Source: Lineus longissimus
Lineage: Eukaryota > Nemertea > Pilidiophora > Heteronemertea > Lineidae
Assembly (NCBI RefSeq): GCF_910592395.1
Contig: NC_088308.1
Location: forward strand, 17,253,501 to 17,313,500
Direction of reading: 5' to 3'
DNA length: 60,000 nt
Within the stretch, counting starts at the first letter, position 1, and each line of letters begins with the position of its first letter. The notes beneath the pieces are model-generated. The model saw only the letters and a list, made by a program, of their open reading frames with translations. It was not told where the DNA came from and did no database searches. This document shows positions 36,871 to 47,600 of this stretch, one piece after another. A program made the translations under genes and the position numbers.

Positions 36871-37910
36871 TAAATGAAATGCCAGGGCCATTGTGCTCAC
36901 CTCATGTGGAGGAAAGATGGATAAAGAGCATGGTATTGTGTCATGTAGTGTTAGGTTTGATGTAGGTCCAAGCAATTACAATTCCCCAAAATGGCCAATT
37001 TACAGTACATTCGACCTCTGTGACCTTGAAAAGTAGGTCAAATCAAAGAAGACCCGGGTGACACATTGAATGGTTGTTAGAATTAGATGTACCTATGATA
37101 TAAAATTGGTGCCAATCGGGCAAGTCATTACTAGGAATAATGGCATTTTGATGAATTTAGGATTTGGCCCCCTCCCTGGAGGCCAAACGGCAAATCAGAT
37201 CGCACCAAACTTCGGTACCTGAGATCACCTGACCAAGGGGTACATGTGTACTTAATTTGTGATCAATAGTCATTGCAGTTAAGAAACGTGCCATAGTTAC
37301 GGCCTGACGGCGAATTTACGTCATTTGACCTCTGTGACCTTGACAAGAAGGTCAAATTGAAAACCTGTGTGACATATACTGTATGGTGGTTAGATGTACC
37401 CATGATATCAAATTGGTGGCAATCGGGCAAGAAGTTAAGGAATAATCACATTTTTAAGGTTTTTGGATTTTGCCCCCTGGTGGTCAAGTGGTGAATCATA
37501 TTGGACCAAACTTCGGTCCCTAAGATCACCTGACTAAGGGGTAAATGTGTACCAAATTTGGTATCAATAATCATTGCAGTTTAGAAACGTGCCATCGTTA
37601 CATCCTAACGGCCAATTTACACCATTTGACCTCTGTGACCTTGAAAAGGAGGTTAAATCAAAAACCCGGAGGATATATGATGCACCTTTGCTAGAAGTAC
37701 CTACCATATTTTTTTCAAAATTTCCCGATTACTATTAAGGGAGATATTGCATATTTTCACTTTTAACGTTTGGCCCCCTGGTGGCCAAACCATGAAACGA
37801 ATCTGACCGAAACTTGGTCTCCAAGGTGTCATTACATAAGGGTACATGTGTACCAAGTTTCAACTCAATAGCTCTAACAGTTATGAAACGTGCCCTGCTA
37901 ACGGACGACG

Positions 37911-37951
<41 letters not shown>

Positions 37952-38008
37952 ACGACGGACGCCACGGTATGGGATAAGCTCACCTCTGCTAAGAGGTGAG
38001 CTAAAAAT
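36871..38008 (+). mobile_element. Helentron/HINE-like non-autonomous element, copy 1
   Basis: A 1.14-kb element near-identical to 48990-50136, with unrelated flanks. The 5' end carries a decayed palindrome ('atgccagggccat') and GCTCACCTC. The body is three diverged repeats of about 300 bp, marked by 'gacctctgtgaccttga' at 37013, 37326 and 37627 and by 'ccaaacttcggt'-like words. Next comes a GAC microsatellite (37903-37960). The 3' end is a perfect hairpin with 11-bp arms 'agctcacctct'/'agaggtgagct', then 'aaaaat'. The 5' GCTCACCTC is inverted relative to the right arm. Subterminal inverted repeats, internal repeats, a microsatellite and a 3' hairpin are the HINE (Helentron-associated) layout, also seen in Pearl-type elements of bivalves. 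There is no Rep/helicase frame. Confidence 0.75.
37903..37962 (+). repeat. (GAC)n microsatellite inside HINE-like copy 1
   Basis: A GAC/ACG trinucleotide run flanked on both sides by 'ggacgacgga'. The homologous run in copy 2 is shorter and interrupted differently, so it changes faster than the rest of the element. Confidence 0.95.
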
Positions 38009-38433
38009 CAACGGTCTACTTGCAGGATGTCTGCTCTACAAGGAAACATTAGAAACCAGGCATTTGTTTCACTCCAACAAACACAGATTTTTTGAATGAA
38101 AAGGCAGACATGTGCTATTTAGATGTTGGCAACTGAGTGAACAGGTGGCATTTTCATGAGATTTCCTCCTCCAAAGAATAATCAAATGGCAGTTTTTAAT
38201 TTTATTTGCAGGTGATATGGATCTGGTCCTACTTGTTTTTACCTTTAAGACATTAAGCCTACCATTGACGAAGAAAAGCGTGGTAGTCTAGTTTGAAGAA
38301 GTTTAAATGTCTGCAAAGCACAAACCTTGATTATTCATTGCCTGCTGAACTGAGCTGGTAACTGAGCTCCTCATATGCCTTTAGATTTAGAGCATTCTCA
38401 AAATCCCACTAACATATCAGCCTTACATTGTGG

Positions 38434-39080
38434 CATTGCCAATGGTAACCGGAAAAACGCCGACCGACCGACCGACCGACCGACCTACTCGCCGACTCTG
38501 ACAACCTCACTTACGGCATCCCATTCGCGCCTCATAGCCCGGTAACCGGAAAAACGCCGACCGACCGACCGACCGACCGACTGACCTGCCAACCTACCGT
38601 CATATGCAGTATCCCTTTCGCTTCTCTATAGCACATGTATCTGTGTAGTGCCCAGCGCAATGGACGTGATGGAGTCCGACGTGTCTGACAGCAGCATCTC
38701 CAGTCAATTATACCGGGAAAACGAGCCCACGCGGTAAGGAACTGATAACGATACTCTAAAGATATGCTTTGTCAACATGGTCGGTGGATATAAAAACATG
38801 ATTTGGGCCTAATCTATGCACTGTAGTTTTTCTACTCGAGTGTCTCGACCGATGCAATGCATGAACTGCAACTTTGTTGTCATTTGACCAGCGCACGTGC
38901 GCTTGTTTACAATTTCATTTCACGTGACCTGCTATCGTGGATTGGATATATCACATTGACTTATGAGACCTGCGACTCAACTACGAAACTCCTTGGGTTG
39001 GTAGGTCGGAAGGTCGGTCGGTCAGTCGGTCGGTCGGTCGGTCGGTCGGTCGGCGTTTTTCCGGTTACCATTGCCAATGG
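38434..39080. mobile_element. Foldback-like element with GACC-repeat termini
   Basis: The left end reads 'ttgccaatggtaaccggaaa', then 'aacgcc', then a GACC tetranucleotide run. The right end (39000-39080) is the inverse: a GGTC run, 'ggcgtttttccggttacc', then 'attgccaatgg'. A second direct copy of the left block starts at 38541. The inverted arms are about 50-65 bp and the element about 650 bp. The interior includes unique, GC-moderate sequence with no domain. It lies 430 bp after HINE-like copy 1. Confidence 0.75.
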
Positions 39081-39135
39081 AGAGTCTTCACAAGAGTCAC
39101 TCGAATACTGATGTGACCTACTTCCTTACTATCCT

Positions 39136-39650
39136 GCAGTGCATATGGCAAAGACTGTAACCTACATTCAGCCTTTCAGCTACCTTGCATCAGTGTGCAT
39201 ATGGCAAAGACTGCACCTACATTCAGCCCTTTTAGGTACCTTCCCCTTGGCAAAGACTGTAACCTACATTCAGCCGCATCAGTCTGCATATGGCAAAGAC
39301 TGTAACCTACATTCTGCCGCATCAGTGCTCATATGGCATAGACTGCAACCTACATTCAGCCCTTTTAGTTACCTTCCCCTAGGCAAAGACTGTAACCTAC
39401 ATTCAGCCGCATCAGTGCTCATATGGCAAAGACTGCAACCTACATTCAGTCATTTTAGGTACCTTCCCCTTCGCAAAGACTGTAACCTACATTCCGCCGC
39501 ATCAGTGTGCATATGGCAAAGACTGCAACCTACATTCAGCCCTTTTAGTTACCTTTCCCCTTGGCAAAGACTGTAACCTATACATTCAGCCTTTCAGCAA
39601 CCTTGCCTTCAACAAATACTGCAACCTACATTCAGCCCCTCGGGTAACCT
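39136..39650 (+). repeat. About 45-bp minisatellite with 90-bp dimer structure, 11 monomers
   Basis: 'caaagactg(t/c)aacctacatt' or a close variant occurs at 39149, 39205, 39251, 39294, 39337, 39384, 39427, 39474, 39517, 39565 and 39613. In the array centre the spacing alternates 43/47 bp. Two spacer types alternate: 'cagccgcatcagtgctcatatgg' and 'cagcccttttagttaccttcccctt' forms. The plus-strand frame is open for 145 codons, but it consists only of repeat translation (QPFSYL, HSAASV) and is not a credible gene. Confidence 0.95.
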
Positions 39651-42600
39651 TAAGAAATGTAAAATCATTCTATTACTGTCTTTTTCCAATATATATTTAT
39701 CGTCAGAAGAGGACAGAAAAACCATTGTTGCTATGTCGGTCTCTCAGTTAACCTGTGTATATAGCATAGAAGCCACCTGATATGCACAAGTCTTCCTCCT
39801 CCAATGATGCGATCAACAGTATTCATTTCAACCACCATGCTATAGACAGGATCATTCACCCATTCACAGCAACCATCACCTATATTAAACACGCAGAGCA
39901 AGAGCACCTACTATTCCAAGGAATCCCTCTTCCCTCAATCCTTTAACACACTGATTGCGCAAAGTGTTGGTTTTAGAATATAAGAGAATCTCAAACACAC
40001 ACAATTTAACACACTGATGCTGAAAACCTTTTTAGAGCATCAGGGAACATCTACAAATTTGCAAACTTAGTGCTGAAAGCGTTTCAGTGCATTAGCAATA
40101 GGGCTTACGTACAATTCTAATTCAAAACACTGACTGCAACTAACTTCGTCTTAGAACATCTGACAACACCTGCATACTATATCAATTCTTTAACATTACA
40201 GATCTTAAAGTGTTCTTTCCTTCTATTCCGATGGTCCCAGAATGTCTTTTGGATATGGAACCATATGGTCATATTTTCTGTATTCACAGCACAGCAACCA
40301 TGCAGCCTCTACTACAGACTTGAAACAATTCCATACACGAAGACAGACCTCCAGGGAACGTTGTAAAGATACCAAAGCCCCAATATGGAATTCTGATCAA
40401 AAATCATAAATCTGATTGCAATTGATTCAGATCTATTGACCAAGTAAACAAATTGTTTGAAGTCCATTGTCCTGCGGTTTTCATGACATGTTCATGAGAA
40501 TAGCTAGGATTGAAAGAAATCTATAAGAGTGAATTGTCCTTTGCGGCAACATGCTGCAGTTCATTTGATGAAGAGAACACCACATTGATCTACTGATTTA
40601 AATTTTGCCACATGGTTATATACCAACTAAATCAAGGGTAAGGCCCATAAATGTTCTTCATTCCAATATTTCATAAGAGCAGTTCAAAAGAAAGAGATTT
40701 GTTGCAGTGACAAATCTATCTTACTTCAATGAGCTGGCAATCATCAAAATGACAATTTTAGATATTTTTTTGTCAACGACAGAAGACAAAATGGTGATGT
40801 GACCGGCACAGTTGTCACAGTGACAAATACAGGTTTGTCCAAGTGACGAACTGTGACACTGGTCAATCTGGTGATAGAATGATAGAATCTATTGCCAGTG
40901 ACGGAGACAAAGTAAAGGTTTTCAGTCATACAACAATCATACGTATCGAAACGTATCCACCCCACGATCCTAACAGCTGTTGTGTAGACCCGCATACCAC
41001 CAAGTCCAGACTGTTGAAATATATGTTTAGTGTCAGGCGCTGGGGAATAAAGATTGCACCAGGAAATATCCATCTATATCAATAACACTGTTATGAACGA
41101 GGCTTTCCCCAGATCAGCCACCTCATAAAAAAATTATCATTCTTGATTTGTTCCAATAACATTGACATTTAACTTGTCTGTGAAAGTTTGCATGTTTGCA
41201 CAATGTAGCATTGGACAGCGGAAATACTTTTAAGCAAAAGAGACAGCTGTGCTGGTATATCATGGGGTATCATGGGGGAGGCTTCTTAGAAGTCTATACT
41301 TAAAGATCTTTCAAAGATATGTTGCCTTTAGAGAGACTGCTACCATGACAGCAGCAGTCTTTGAAATCCTAAACCATTTGAAATCGAGGATATGCACTCT
41401 AAAGGAGCAATTCTACTGAAAGTCACTTTTTTCTTTATAAAAATGCCTGGGAGTTTTAATAGGCATTTTATTACAGTTAGTATATTAATAGTCCGCATTC
41501 ATTTTGGTTCCATCTAGGGGACACTGACTGAACAAGGACATACCTCTTGGTTATGATGTTCAATACTTATATTGCTGGTCCAATCTTGCTTCCACCCATA
41601 TACTTTTCCAATTACTCGAGTCATACCACACACAAGTGGTAAGGCAATGCTTCAGAAATGTCTTCATCAGAAGGACCCCACTCGGAGACCATGCTCGAGA
41701 ATTGTTCCTGGAACATTACTTCTCGTTCTAGTAACACAGCCTATTGATTGAGATTGAGATGCCCAGGGTCCAAGAAGCTTTCCCAAGAAGTCGCCACCAC
41801 ACCAATAGCCATAGAGATGAAACCATGGACGAATGCCAGCTAGACTACAATCAGGAGTTCTTCATTCTCGACACTCAATACCCCCATTAGGGGAGATGAT
41901 CAGATCATCTTAAGCCATGATGGTAATAGGAGCTTAAACTAGATCCGAATGATCAATTCGCCAACCCTGATTGCCTCGGCTCCAAATCCAGACATGTATG
42001 TGAAAATAACAGCAATAACACATTCATAACATTAATAAACCCAAAAGAAATTTGACACATTGGCTCCAGAATGCAGAAAAAATGATATAATGTGGTAAAT
42101 TTTGTTGATGGCGTCCCTGAGGATTTGCCCTGTATCTATGATTAATCATGACTTGCGCCGGGTTCAGGATTCCTTGGAGGCAGACTCCATCATTTCCACA
42201 ATTCACTTCCGTGTCATATCAGTGCTCTTACGAGAAATATTTGGGGGATGGGCTCCAACATTACAAAATGCAGTGATGGTCAATTTCAAAGATTGCTGCA
42301 AATTGATAGATCCGCATAAGCCTGCAACTAAATCGAAACCAACAATGTATCAAAAACATCAGTAAGCTTTTTTGATCATTTATTAAAGCGATTTTCTGTA
42401 GCTTTTGCTTAAGTTCCTTGCCGACATAAACCCGAGGCTCAACATCCAATGCCTCCATATCCATCATGGCATCAGAACTAGTCTATGGAAAACTCAACCC
42501 CATCTGAGACCATTCATCCTTGGCTGACGGGAACCCAAGCCCCCAGATTTGTCACATGATCTTAGGTATTATATCGTCTTTAAAAAACGTATTTGTCAAC

Positions 42601-42902
42601 ACTTCCAGCAAAACTGCCGTGGCTGAATCCCGGGGAGGCTAATTTGTCATTCACAGCACATTAAGTTCTTATTCGCATCCAGACATTTCCAAGGGCATTT
42701 CTAAATCAGTGCACAGACATCCATTTAACCATCATTTTATATTGTGATCTGTGTGTGCATGTGATGCGACGAGATGATAAGCAGAATTGATCTCAGGAGG
42801 AACATCTTGTCCGGCAAATCGATCGGCTATTCACGAGACAAACTAGAATGTCCCAAAGTCAATAGGACAAAATATTAGGAGTTGTTGTAATTTTCGTGTC
42901 AG
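39651..42902. other. Gene-free stretch
   Basis: Around 39950-40200, 'tttaacacactgat' and 'agcatc' words recur loosely, a decayed repeat. Around 40800-40870 there are several TGTCAC/GTGACA words, including 'ttgtcacagtgacaa', an odd palindrome with 7-bp arms. The 109-codon minus frame over it (40744-41073) has no domain. At 42102-42365 an 87-codon plus frame looks mildly protein-like but has no support. Confidence 0.4.
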
Positions 42903-43085
42903 ATTTCCTGAAGAGAAATGATAGGAATGTTACCAATATCGGATATGATATCATCGCATGCTCCATCATTCCAGGACTGGGGTTCAGTCTGCGCGACCTC
43001 TCATTCGACATGGCCAAATTGATGGAAACTTTGGTCAGCATCTCTGGCAACCGAGATATGAAACAAAGTGATCTTCTAAAAAACG
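42903..43085 (+). CDS. Candidate phase-1/phase-1 internal exon, protein unidentified
   Basis: Preceded by 'gtaattttcgtgtcag' and followed by donor-like 'gtaatg'. The 183-bp exon starts with two bases, has 60 full codons and ends with one base. The peptide is balanced and protein-like: FLKRNDRNVTNIGYDIIACS, IIPGLGFSLRDLSFDMAKLM and ETLVSISGNRDMKQSDLLKN. It has a hydrophobic start (IIACSIIPGLGF) and an amphipathic second half. The frame reads without a stop until TAG just past the donor. The acceptor's pyrimidine tract is moderate and the donor weak. I recognise no family. It could belong to an unidentified plus-strand gene or be chance. Confidence 0.3.
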
Positions 43086-44247
43086 GTAATGTTTTCTAGG
43101 TTTCGCTTTACCCATGTTGATATATCTTCCGCGGCTTTTAGTATTTGCAGACAAATAAACACTGCGTGTGTTGCTGTTAAAAACAGCACAGGAACTCACC
43201 GAAATAGTCACGGAATGGCAAAGATCGACATTTCTCAAAGTGGCTCCTGGAATATGGCCAAACCCACTCAGCATCTTTCAACAACATGATTCAGATTTTC
43301 TACAAAATGTAAGCAGTTTTCCCAACCACTGAGTGCTCTATTCATCCCTACTCACAACCTCGTACCTCTGCCAGAGCTTCTGACATATGCCTCTTAAAAG
43401 CTTGAAACGTGAACGAATGATACGTCGGCACCTTTATCTAAGCTAAACTAAGGTACCCAAAGCAGTCGATATCAAGAAGCATAATGTAACCATGATTATA
43501 GCACATAGCAGAAGTGTATACAATGCTGCACACATCAAACATTGGGCTACTTTTGCTAACTACTTGTCCATGGTTAATAGCTGCAATGGTACCAACACCC
43601 TAGTGGTCAGCCAATTCCTGAAGTTCAAGCCATTTACAACAATTAGCTATCATTAGCAACTGTGCAACAATATAGTTAGGATGACACTGGTGAGAATTTG
43701 ACTTAGCAATTAGCAAATGGAGTGTTCCATGCCACTGAATTTGCATCTCACATGTCTCATTATTGCAAAGAACAATGACCATGCAACATTTTCTAAAATC
43801 ATACTTCTTAACGCTTGGTCATATCAAATAATGCAAAAGTGAAAAACACGTTAACAAGCTTCTTTCATTTAATGATACAGCAGCATGCACTGCTTGGCCT
43901 CAAAGCCTGGAAACTCAACACAGTTGTACCTGCTGGCCAGCGTACTTTGTTCATTAGTTAACAATCAACTGACCAATAGGTAACAGACAGATCAAAGGCA
44001 AGCAGCTTGATTAGGCTGACTGGAACCTAGGCAGGGGATGATTGAGTAGCCAGAGCGTGTGGGAGGTCTGTGACCTTATGACCTGTCGGTGAAGCACCAA
44101 CGTTTCAAGTTCATCTTGTTAAATTTCCACCGAAAAGTGTTTCAGGTCTGGAAAGAAGCAACGGTGAGGAAAAGCATTCGAAATCCAATTCAGTCCACGT
44201 TCCAAAATAAAATATTATGCAAATCCTAATTCAATTCCTTGTTTTGC
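43086..44247. other. Gene-free stretch
   Basis: No exon or repeat family was recognised. '44088-44160' contains 'gtgaccttatgacctgtcgg', a loose pair of TGACCT-like words. Confidence 0.4.
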
Positions 44248-44295
44248 ATCACCATCCTCATCCTCATCTTCAGCTTCATCTTCAACATCATCACT

Positions 44296-44357
<62 letters not shown>
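44248..44357 (+). repeat. (ATC)n microsatellite
   Basis: Degenerate 'catcaccatcctcatcctca' leads into more than 60 bp of pure ATC triplets (about 44296-44356). The poly-isoleucine peptide in one frame is an artefact of the repeat. Confidence 0.97.
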
Positions 44358-44436
44358 TGATTTTGCCCTTGCCATGTTTTATCTTTGCCTAATCTTAGAG
44401 CCAGACAGCAGTACCAACATGAAAATTCCCAAGGAT

Positions 44437-44464
44437 GTTGATGATGATGATGATGATGAGGATA
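44437..44464 (+). repeat. (GAT)n run, complementary to the ATC tract
   Basis: 'gttgatgatgatgatgatga' lies 80 bp after the ATC run. The two runs are reverse complements and could pair in single-stranded DNA or RNA. Confidence 0.9.
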
Positions 44465-45282
44465 ATGCAAGTAACTGTTTCGATCTCCTAGATGAAAAAA
44501 TGGTCGATTTGTCAGCAATTCTTACATACCTTTATATATGTATTTAGGTAAAAAATCAGCAAAACAGGCAATCCTGGTGACAATTTTCTCATATTTCTCC
44601 TTGACAAGTCGTGGAATCTTGTTTACTCACTGATTGAGGCAACCAAATCAAATCGCGAGATGGGTAAGTGAATGTTGCTTCATCTCGCCATCTGTATGTG
44701 CGGTGATTACCCCACTTGGCTGGAAACTATTTGACACCAACTCAATAAGGCTAGTTGCATTACCGTGCAATGAATCTATGACCCTGTTAGACCAAGCATT
44801 GATCGCGACATGGCTGAATAAAGCAATCCATTGGAGATTTATCCGCTAATGTCTTCGAAGCATTTAGGATGATTTGGCTGTTTTGACAATTTTTCATTTG
44901 TTGTCAATTCACTGGGTGAACGTCTCGCGGCGTTGATCAGAAAATCAACAGAGGCAGTAATGCATTACCGGCTGTAGCTTCTTTGCTTCAGGCATGAGGA
45001 TTTATCTATCTGGGTAAGAAAGACAGCAGAACCAGGAAATAGACTTCAATTAGCTTGAAACTCGGGTAAACAACTTTTGATTGTCAAGGTTGAGTATGAT
45101 GAGTCAAGGTATGTTTGTTTTTAAAGAATAACACAAGCACAAAACTATAAGCACATCATTTAGAAACTAGAACATCATTTTTAATATGAACCAAGTGTTA
45201 AGTGATTAAGTTTGCACGCTGTTCAGAATAGAACAAAGTATTTCAGATGATCTTGGATCTTTTTTCAGCAAGTTGCTTCCTC
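44465..45282. other. Gene-free spacer
   Basis: No exon or repeat was recognised. The 71-codon plus frame at 44634-44849 has no domain. Confidence 0.4.
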
Positions 45283-45319
45283 ATCCTGTAGTTCGACGTC
45301 TATCCTGTAGTTCGACGTC
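45283..45319 (+). repeat. 18-bp direct doublet upstream of a TATA box
   Basis: 'atcctgtagttcgacgtc' occurs at 45283 and 45302, identical in both copies and separated by one base. Confidence 0.9.
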
Positions 45320-45331
45320 CTTGAAAAACCT

Positions 45332-45405
45332 CTCAAGTTTTCACCAAACTTGAGGTTTGGATCTGCAGGTATAAATACCACGCCGAGCAGACAGCATCAG
45401 AGAAG
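45332..45405 (+). promoter_or_regulatory. Promoter-like TATA element with upstream hairpin
   Basis: A perfect hairpin (arms 'ctcaagttt'/'aaacttgag', 5-base loop) covers 45332-45354. 'ggtataaatacc' places TATAAATA at 45370-45377. A start site 25-32 bases downstream would fall in 'agacagcatcagagaag' (45395-45405). The site is followed by a purine-rich leader and, at 45505, an ATG. The combination suggests a TATA-driven promoter but is judged by pattern only. Confidence 0.35.
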
Positions 45406-45504
45406 AAGATAGCTGAAAAACTACCGAACATCCACCTGAAATTGTTACCACTTGTAGAATCTGTTTCGTTAATTATTAATAGTTAACTAAGCCGAGCATA
45501 TGAG

Positions 45505-45633
45505 ATGGTTTTTCCAGTGACTGTTGAAGCAAGGGCTAGGTTGGCTAGACAGAGGAGTGATAAGAACACGTGCACCAATCGTTCAAGGGGATGGCCGGGT
45601 TCGGGTTGGTACCACTGCACCTCTCCAAACTGA
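45505..45633 (+). CDS. Short ORF downstream of the TATA site, unidentified
   Basis: ATG at 45505 (context gagATGG) opens 42 codons to TGA at 45631. The peptide begins MVFPVTVEARARLARQRSDK and ends GWPGSGWYHCTSPN. It is arginine-rich, with two cysteines and two tryptophans. An earlier ATG at 45500 gives only six codons. It sits about 105 bp after the predicted start site. It may be the first exon of a longer gene ('aaactg' near its end is not a donor), a micropeptide, or chance. Confidence 0.2.
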   Translation: MVFPVTVEARARLARQRSDKNTCTNRSRGWPGSGWYHCTSPN

Positions 45634-46948
45634 AGCCCAAGCCTATTAGAAGATGCCGTCAAGAACTTCAGTAAAGATGGATGGAAAGACAGTCCAATGT
45701 TTGCATCATCAACTACATATTTGAGGCAACATGGTCCTTCTAGCCATCATCAATGTTAAAAACTCAAAATACGAAGATATAGCCAGGCCTACACTTGTTA
45801 GTGCCCTAATTCCACTGCTTTCAAACCTTTCTCCAAAACCATGAGACAATTTTCAAAGAATTGTTGTGGACTTTTTGCGCACAAGTAATGACATTAGGAC
45901 ACCCGACAGGTGAGAAGTAATGATGAAGCTATAGAATGTATAGCAGCTAAGTGCTGACTTGTATTAAACCGAGTCTCTTGGGACCCAATTTCGGCCAACA
46001 AGTTGAACACCAGGAATGTGGCCTGATCAGATCCAGTAAACATTAGTGAAGACCGTTTGAGTGTCCCTTTGCCCTGTAGATGGCGTTTCAATCATCCTGA
46101 GCAACTAATTAGTATACTAACGATAAAACAATCTACTTCATTAGCAAACTTGAAGAGTATCATATGAGACTGAGGCAGGCACAAAAAGGTTCTTTTTCAG
46201 GCAATTACTTATCTGTTTGCTAAAGTTGTTTAAGGCTGATGACCTATTTTTAGTTCACGGACCCTGAAATTCCATCAAATTGTGCCCCGTGTCTTTGATA
46301 TTCCCAAGGGACAACAACAGAAAAAATACACAATATACACATCACACGGACCTAAGGCACCTGCACAAAGTTTGTCTGAACTCTTCTTGAGCTCACACAA
46401 CAGAAAATTTCCGAGAGCTTGTTTCAAACATTTATGGTGTTCATAAGGATATCACATCCCTATTGGTGCACCCCAATTTTAGTTGGCAAACCAAGTTTAG
46501 GTCAAGATTCATTTACAAATTTCCAATTTTTAATGAACAGCATTGGCCTTTAATTCACTTTGATTCATAAACCCCAGGAGTGTCATTTGAATGAAATTCT
46601 TAAAACCTATTCAATTCAATAACATGTAAAAAAGAACTAACTTCTTTTCATTAGCTTATATTTAAGATAAGCTAAGTTTTATGAAGGATATGTTTTGGAT
46701 TCCAGTTTTGAAATGCTTGACACGTTGATCCAGGAACCGGAGATTAAAGTTTGAATAAAGGGGTTCTAAGAAGAATTTTAAATTATTACATTGCTCGTAC
46801 AGACTTTCATCAATTATTTCCACACCCACATTACGAATAAAGCACATCTCTCGTTTATTCACGAACCTATCAGTCTGCAGACAGTTGGAGATTCATAGAA
46901 TCACAAAATGTTCCTAATGACCCAACAACATTATTGCTTATTTTTCAG
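45634..46948. other. Gene-free stretch
   Basis: Nothing was recognised. Frames here, such as 45894-46091 (-) and 46662-46862 (-), lack motifs. Confidence 0.4.
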
Positions 46949-47039
46949 GGATCAAGCAGAATGTTTGTACAAATGTCCCCCATTGTCAGCAAAGACAACG
47001 AAGACGATTTTGCCAAACTTCCAGATTACCACAATGACT
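46949..47039 (+). CDS. Possible exon with kinesin-like motif (weak)
   Basis: A good acceptor ('gcttatttttcag') precedes a frame reading GSSRMFVQMSPIVSKDNEDD. Kinesin motor domains, in particular kinesin-14 types, have a G-x-S-K/R-x-x-M-x-V-x-x-S-P segment directly after the conserved 'SKLT..L..SL' block, often at an exon border. What should follow (TLxSLxFA) is absent, and no 'SKLT' exon was found upstream. 'gtatac' at 47040 would be a poor donor. It could be a decayed exon, a distant relative or coincidence; the motif is short. Confidence 0.15.
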
Positions 47040-47600
47040 ACGTATACGTCAGCTTTAATACCTTAAAAACTTCCATGAATTTTATTCTTAAAAAGGCACT
47101 TAAAGCCAAAGAAAATTATTGTTGGTCAATTCTTCAGATCACAGCCAGTATCTGCAAGCATTTTACACACTGCACTCTGCAATCGAGCAATTTAAATCGC
47201 TGGTACCTGTGATTTAATTTGCATGCAACACCTTCATTCATGTCTCCCCTTAAAAGTCTATAGATCACAAAGTTCTCGAAAACCATTATATGATCTTTTC
47301 TCCAATTAAATTGCAACACAGTCTCTATAACCTGTAATTAGTGAATCTCCTACTGAGAGGTGACGGAAATAGTCAGCCATCCAAGTCCCTATCCTTCCAA
47401 AACTGTATTGAACATGTTGTACGCAGGTCATGGGTCATACCATTTAGGTTAAGTTTTTAAGTTTATAGCGTATTTTAAAGAAAATTGCTAAGATCACTTT
47501 AGACATCTGAATTTTAAGAATGAAATGTACTGAAAGCTTGACTTGGGCATTGCGAAAATGTCACAGTTAACAGTCAATATATCTTTTCATTTTAATGGTA

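Noticed and set aside
39139-39576. 145-codon open frame
   Set aside because: It lies wholly inside the 45-bp minisatellite and consists of translated repeat units.
42102-42365. 87-codon plus frame with faint transporter-like look (SLCO C-terminal pattern)
   Set aside because: Key spacing does not align and splice sites are poor; the resemblance is probably coincidental.
44239-44547. Poly-isoleucine frame of 102 codons
   Set aside because: Artefact of the ATC microsatellite.
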